Source of the DNA: JAAFHB01 sp963677935
Lineage (GTDB): Bacteria > Bacteroidota > Bacteroidia > Bacteroidales > Prolixibacteraceae
NCBI GenBank assembly: GCA_963677935.2
Contig: CAXXEH010000003.1
Span: 4,216,001 to 4,280,000, forward strand
DNA length: 64,000 bases
Reading direction: 5' to 3'
A model generated the notes under the pieces. It did no database searches, had not been told where the DNA came from, and was given only the letters and a program-made list of their open reading frames with translations. Positions within the stretch are counted from its first letter, which is position 1, and each line of letters starts with the position of its first letter. Shown one piece after another: positions 60,187-64,000 of the stretch. The translations under genes were made by a program, and so were the position numbers.

Positions 60187-61803
60187 TCATGCAGTATTGT
60201 TTGAAGAATTGTACTCTTTCGTTGGCTCAAATAGTTTTGTCTGAACTGATTCAAATTCATATTCAGCTATTTGAGAAGGTTTAATAATACAGTTAATAGC
60301 TTCAATATTATTTTGATAGTATGCTTCTATTAATCTTTCCTGTGATTCTCTTGGTATCGCATCAATTATTGGAATACTTAATTTTCTTAAATTCTGACTC
60401 TGCCATCTGGGGTAACCACCATTCATTTTATTGCCCGACTGTAACAGTTGATCCCTTACAAAATCGGACATAAGAATAGCTGCCAATAAAACCAACTTTT
60501 CAAAGCTTCGTCCGGTTATATAATAGATATTGTGGTGAGGGTAAAAGTTGCCCCGATCCAGTAAAATTTGGGAATTTCCCGAAATATCCGGCAATAAAAT
60601 TTTATCCTTCTTAACAAGTTCCGCACTAATTTTATCAATCGTCCGGAACCAATGCTTCGCATTTTTTTTGGAGATATGCCTGTTAAGAAGAATCTCTTTA
60701 TTTAAGTCAAAATATGACTTTGCTTTGGGGAATTCATCCAAACATATAAGGTTACCAGATCCGGTGAATGGATTAATAATATAGTTGCCCGACCAATTTA
60801 ATTTATTGCCTTTTAAGTCTTTTGACATCAAAATTGGTAATACCAGTTCAGGTTCTATCTTATCTTTTAAGTGTGTTCCTATAAAAACATTATCACAACC
60901 CGTTGCAACCCCAATCCCGATTTTAAAACCTTGATTAGGTATCGTGTCAAGATATTTACTGAATGAATCAAATAATTCTGTACTTGAAAACCAATCATCG
61001 GAAATGGATAAATTCAGAATTCTATTAGGTTCATCGGATTTTGAAAAATTATGCAATGCATTTATATCATCGATTAGATAATAGCCCGCTCGCTTAACGC
61101 CTCTCTCTTTTCTGATATTGGTAATTGCAGGATAAGCAGTTACTTCTTCTTCGAATGGAGATGAATTCTCCATATCAATAACTACTTCCAAGGTATATAA
61201 AGAACTTATCAGATGTCTGAGTTTTTTGCCGTATTGATTCTTTAGCCACCTATTTGCACAAATAAATGATAAGATGCCACCTTCCTTTAATATTGTCAAT
61301 CCCTTTTCATAAAAAGCAATGAATAAATCACTCCTGTGACTGAAAGTCTTAAATCTTCTTCGATAGATCTCCTTTAACTCCTGCGGAATATTCTCGTGCC
61401 TGACATAAGGGGGATTGCCAATTATTATATCGCAAGAATGAGCATTTGAAAGTAAAAAATCCTCAACTTTTATTACTGAATCTGGTAAGCCAATACCAAG
61501 AGGATATAGGATATTTTCAATTCGGGACTTGAGTAAGTCAGCATTGACCGGATCTAATTCAAAAAAGGAAAGGTTCGATAAGGCAATCTCTAAATCGAAC
61601 CCATGAATTAATGAAGATTTATATAACCGATTTACAATTGAGCTGGCAAACGCTCCATCCCCTGCAGCTGGTTCAATGATCCTGATTAAACTCAGATCAT
61701 TTTCCGCCACATATCCTACCAAATCAAGCATTTTATTTACTACGACTGGTTTGGTTATTACAAGACCGTGCAAATTTCCATTTGACCTTGTCCCATAAAT
61801 CAT
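60187..61803 (-). CDS. PaeR7I/XhoI-type adenine DNA methyltransferase
   Basis: The 538-residue N6-adenine methyltransferase has the SAM motif EPAAGDGAFASSI (44-56) and the catalytic NPPY motif (130-133, IIGNPPYVRHENIPQE). Its length and layout match the M.PaeR7I/M.XhoI methylases (about 530 residues), and the specificity region is in the C-terminal half (RNLSISDDWFSS onward). It overlaps the restriction gene by 4 bases. By homology it should methylate the adenine in CTCGAG and so protect the host from its partner nuclease. The coding sequence is AT-richer than the genes to its left, suggesting transfer. Confidence 0.9.
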   Translation of the reverse strand: MIYGTRSNGNLHGLVITKPVVVNKMLDLVGYVAENDLSLIRIIEPAAGDGAFASSIVNRLYKSSLIHGFDLEIALSNLSFFELDPVNADLLKSRIENILYPLGIGLPDSVIKVEDFLLSNAHSCDIIIGNPPYVRHENIPQELKEIYRRRFKTFSHRSDLFIAFYEKGLTILKEGGILSFICANRWLKNQYGKKLRHLISSLYTLEVVIDMENSSPFEEEVTAYPAITNIRKERGVKRAGYYLIDDINALHNFSKSDEPNRILNLSISDDWFSSTELFDSFSKYLDTIPNQGFKIGIGVATGCDNVFIGTHLKDKIEPELVLPILMSKDLKGNKLNWSGNYIINPFTGSGNLICLDEFPKAKSYFDLNKEILLNRHISKKNAKHWFRTIDKISAELVKKDKILLPDISGNSQILLDRGNFYPHHNIYYITGRSFEKLVLLAAILMSDFVRDQLLQSGNKMNGGYPRWQSQNLRKLSIPIIDAIPRESQERLIEAYYQNNIEAINCIIKPSQIAEYEFESVQTKLFEPTKEYNSSNNTA

Positions 61804-62519
61804 TTCGTTAAATCTTTTAGTTTACCCTGAATAAAGCCCATAAAAGATAAAATAAATGAATCGATTGAGATATCGTCATCAAGTGACCCATATTCTGTCA
61901 GATCGTTTGTCCAAATTAACGAAGTCGCCGAATAATGCCTTTCCTGCATTAGTTTCTGACAAAAAATCACATATCTGTCCAGATAACTTGTATTTTGAAA
62001 TTCCGGTCTGACCTTAAAATAAGGCTCTTTTAATCTAACCTTAGTTGTAGATTTATCTTTTTTCTCAACAAGGATCATGTATCCAACCCAAGGTGGTTGT
62101 TTTTGTGGAAATCCCTGTTCCCGAAATGCTGTCCATAAATCAACCGCACTTCCCAATGCTTCTTCTGTTCTGTTATTAAAATTATTTCCGAAAGAGCCTA
62201 CCTGAGATTTGAATTCAATAGCCGCAATAAGCTGATTTGATCCTGAAATAATCAAAAAATCCCAGTCTTTTGTCGGTCTGAAATATCCCGGAAGGTTATT
62301 CCCTTTTGTAAATATACAATCTGTTGGTACACCTAAATCTTTTGATATTGCAACAAACAAATCAATAAATCCATTCAGTTGCTTTCCACCGGTAACTGCT
62401 CCTCTGTTGCCCTGGTCTTTATTTGTTCCATTTGTTGACTGAGCTCCTCTTGTTTTCCAAAAAAGAAGGACAGCCTCTTTTATCTGATTTCGGTATTTTT
62501 CAATCGACAGTTGTTCCAT
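61800..62519 (-). CDS. PaeR7I-family type II restriction endonuclease
   Basis: The 239-residue protein closely matches the PaeR7I/XhoI pattern: GTNKDQGNRGAVTGGKQLNG (DQGNRGAVTGG is the family mark), then LPGYFRPTKDWDFLI, then AAIEFKSQVGSFGNNFNNRT. The PD-(D/E)XK centre is D87, E102 and K104. PaeR7I cuts CTCGAG. The recognition here is inferred from family, not shown. The 5' gene of the pair overlaps the methylase by 4 bases (ATGA-type coupling). I see at least five CTCGAG sites in the window, so host DNA must be methylated to survive. Confidence 0.92.
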   Translation of the reverse strand: MEQLSIEKYRNQIKEAVLLFWKTRGAQSTNGTNKDQGNRGAVTGGKQLNGFIDLFVAISKDLGVPTDCIFTKGNNLPGYFRPTKDWDFLIISGSNQLIAAIEFKSQVGSFGNNFNNRTEEALGSAVDLWTAFREQGFPQKQPPWVGYMILVEKKDKSTTKVRLKEPYFKVRPEFQNTSYLDRYVIFCQKLMQERHYSATSLIWTNDLTEYGSLDDDISIDSFILSFMGFIQGKLKDLTK

Positions 62520-62562
62520 TTCAGCGTTTATTCTGTTCTTTCAAAAATACAACTTTTAAATT

Positions 62563-63465
62563 CTATTCATCGCCAAAATAATCATTGTCAATTCGTTTAA
62601 TCTCAAAAGTATTAACAGTCGAAACCGCAAGATTATGGTCTATCATTAATTCCGCTAATTGCTCACCATCTATCAAAACAATTTTTGTTTCATTTCGTGG
62701 TTGATAATCCCGTGCCTCATTTGTATATCGTGATGTCGTAATAAAAACTCCTTTTTTTGCTCCTTGACCTGCTAAAGCACCAACAAACTTGTGAATTTCT
62801 GGTCTGCCGACAACATTTTCCCATCTTTTTGCTTGAATGTAAATTACATCAAGCCCGAGTTTATCCTCTTTGATAATTCCATCAATTCCTTCATCTCCTG
62901 AACGACCAATTGAACGGCCAGCGTCTTTAATAGAACCACCATAACCCATTTTAACCAATAATTCCACAACTAAAGTCTCAAAAAAAGAAGGACTACTACA
63001 TTTGATTTTTAAAAGTAATTCCTGCGCGAGATTCTTTCGAATATTCAGATAACTGTTTTCTAAAATTTCTTCAGGTGTGGACGATGTTTGAGAAACTTCA
63101 ATGTCCATTGAAGAGTCCTCTCGAGTACGGCCAGTTCTTTCCTGGTATGCTGGAATCGATCTTAAAACTCTCAAATTTATTTCAACTGGATTAGTGTCGA
63201 TGAGGTGTTTTCCAGCTTCTGTGATTCTGAATGAACTTCTTTTAGTATTCTCAAGAAGTCCAGCCATTTTAAAATGCGATTTCGCCCAGGCAACCCGATT
63301 GGGGAAAGTCTTTGCCGCTCCACTTGGAAGAAATTCGTTTATTTCTTCATCCGTCAAGTTGAAGTATTTCGCTAACTTTTGGTTTGTCTCAATTGTTGTA
63401 TGTTCTTCTCCATCAGATAGGATCTTTAAAAACGGAAGCATTATTGATTGAAAATCTGGTATCAT
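62563..63465 (-). CDS. mrr: Mrr-type restriction endonuclease
   Basis: The 300-residue protein has an N-terminal winged-helix domain (LPFLKILSDGEEHTTIETNQ, with AWAKSHFKMAGLLENTKRSS). The C-terminal Mrr catalytic domain reads FFETLVVELLVKMGYGGS, then GRSGDEGIDGIIKEDKLGLD, and DVIYIQAKRWENVVGRPEIH with Q211-A-K213. Such proteins cut methylated foreign DNA (type IV), typically at m5C and m6A-containing sites. It is 43 bases upstream of the PaeR7I-like gene on the same strand, so the two systems may be co-expressed. That is a conflict risk if Mrr recognises the partner methylation. Confidence 0.9.
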   Translation of the reverse strand: MIPDFQSIMLPFLKILSDGEEHTTIETNQKLAKYFNLTDEEINEFLPSGAAKTFPNRVAWAKSHFKMAGLLENTKRSSFRITEAGKHLIDTNPVEINLRVLRSIPAYQERTGRTREDSSMDIEVSQTSSTPEEILENSYLNIRKNLAQELLLKIKCSSPSFFETLVVELLVKMGYGGSIKDAGRSIGRSGDEGIDGIIKEDKLGLDVIYIQAKRWENVVGRPEIHKFVGALAGQGAKKGVFITTSRYTNEARDYQPRNETKIVLIDGEQLAELMIDHNLAVSTVNTFEIKRIDNDYFGDE

Positions 63466-63738
63466 ATATTATTGTTTGTCTGTTTTTTTAAGCTTGGCGG
63501 TAACTCTTATATCCACGCAACAAACCCTCATTCTTGATGCAAATATTATTAGCTTCTGTGCTACAAAACTTTGTATTATTTGATCTGTAAATTTACATAA
63601 TCAATTTATGAATTAGGCTGAAAAAGGGGAGTATTATTGTAATGAATTTTATTAACAATCTTTACTATTTGTTACAAAGATTTTCATAATTCAGAGTTTA
63701 TCTTGCACCTAAAGAATTTTAATTTAATCTTTAAGGAC

Positions 63739-64000
63739 ATGGAAAATTTAAACAAATTACCACAAGAACCGGTTTCTGTTGACAAACTGTTTCATTTGCA
63801 TAATGTTACAGATCTTGAATCTGAACTTTATGATGCGATTCTTACATCACCATCCATTTTTTCTTTTAAAGATTTCTGTAAGAGATACATCATCAGAAAA
63901 TATACTCAGGATCAAATCTGTAAAGCCCTACAATCATTGATAGATAAGAAATTTCTATCTTATGACAGCCAGTTTAGGATTATCAAATTACACCTGCAAT
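63739..64000 (+). CDS. Partial unknown protein (runs off the right edge)
   Basis: ATG 63739 with a strong AAGGA ribosome-binding site at 63733-63737 opens a frame of at least 87 residues: MENLNKLPQEPVSVDKLFHL, then LESELYDAILTSPSIFSFKD, then FCKRYIIRKYTQDQICKAL. It continues past the window end. It is helix-rich and could be the winged-helix start of a DNA-associated protein, but I do not recognise it. The 273-base gap after the Mrr gene is AT-rich, without a clear promoter pair. Confidence 0.65.
   Translation, partial: MENLNKLPQEPVSVDKLFHLHNVTDLESELYDAILTSPSIFSFKDFCKRYIIRKYTQDQICKALQSLIDKKFLSYDSQFRIIKLHLQ

Overview
The window comes from a member of the Bacteroidota, most likely class Bacteroidia. 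The markers are a subtilase with a C-terminal T9SS-type sorting domain, DUF4296 and DUF1573 proteins, a TlpA-like lipoprotein with a DUF4369-like N-terminus, ECF sigma with an envelope partner, many short-signal lipoproteins, sialic acid use through an AGE-type epimerase, and promoters of the TTTG/TAnnTTTG type. Gene density is high. I recognised no rRNA, tRNA, CRISPR array or intact insertion sequence. Three genes are visibly broken: a hicA toxin, a sulfide:quinone-reductase-like flavoprotein, and a secreted carbohydrate-associated protein.

Region by region. 1-1166: the end of a Crp/Fnr regulator and a hicBA remnant. 1345-7945: an all-plus-strand thiol/sulfane-sulfur cluster with four thioredoxin-fold proteins, a CoA-disulfide-reductase-like protein carrying three rhodanese domains, two more rhodaneses (one secreted), a broken SQR-like gene, a MarC membrane protein and a DUF302 protein. 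8047-10084: sucCD. 10315-13739: YitT membrane protein, M23 peptidase, ManC. 13884-17812: MlaE/MlaF lipid transporter core, DUF4296 lipoprotein, amidohydrolase, radical SAM protein. 17890-23332: DUF1080 lipoprotein, phosphofructokinase, DUF1573 protein, MeaB GTPase, TlpA-like lipoprotein. 23401-28568 (minus): a complete sialic acid release and catabolism operon of sialidase, lyase, AGE epimerase and MFS transporter. 28608-31266: DedA, small lipoprotein, serpin. 31626-37521: ECF sigma with a membrane-anchored beta-barrel-like partner, lytic transglycosylase, UvrA.

38033-46644: T9SS subtilase, PQQ-propeller lipoprotein, GNAT, a divergent tryptophanase-family enzyme, a Gly-rich exported protein, a hypothetical protein, a second DUF1080 protein and TatA. 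46696-50041 (minus): a polyprenyl-phosphate-sugar style set of GT2, double LAB_N membrane protein, small membrane protein and GT39. 50291-55226: LepA, a decayed secreted gene, TatD and asparaginase. 55240-60138 (minus): RelE/ParE-type toxin-antitoxin pair, CapA-like phosphoesterase and a DUF3160 protein. 60187-63465 (minus): an AT-rich restriction island with a PaeR7I/XhoI-like restriction-modification pair next to an Mrr-type nuclease. A partial unknown gene runs off the right edge.

The parts that look least ordinary are the thiol/rhodanese cluster, the sigma factor paired with a TM-plus-barrel protein, the GT2/LAB_N/GT39 lipid-sugar set, the CapA/DUF3160 pair, the divergent tryptophanase homologue and the Mrr/PaeR7I combination. 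I did not find a system that I can claim is wholly undescribed. The thiol/rhodanese cluster is the best candidate for an unusual functional assembly. All family calls are by eye, without database searches.
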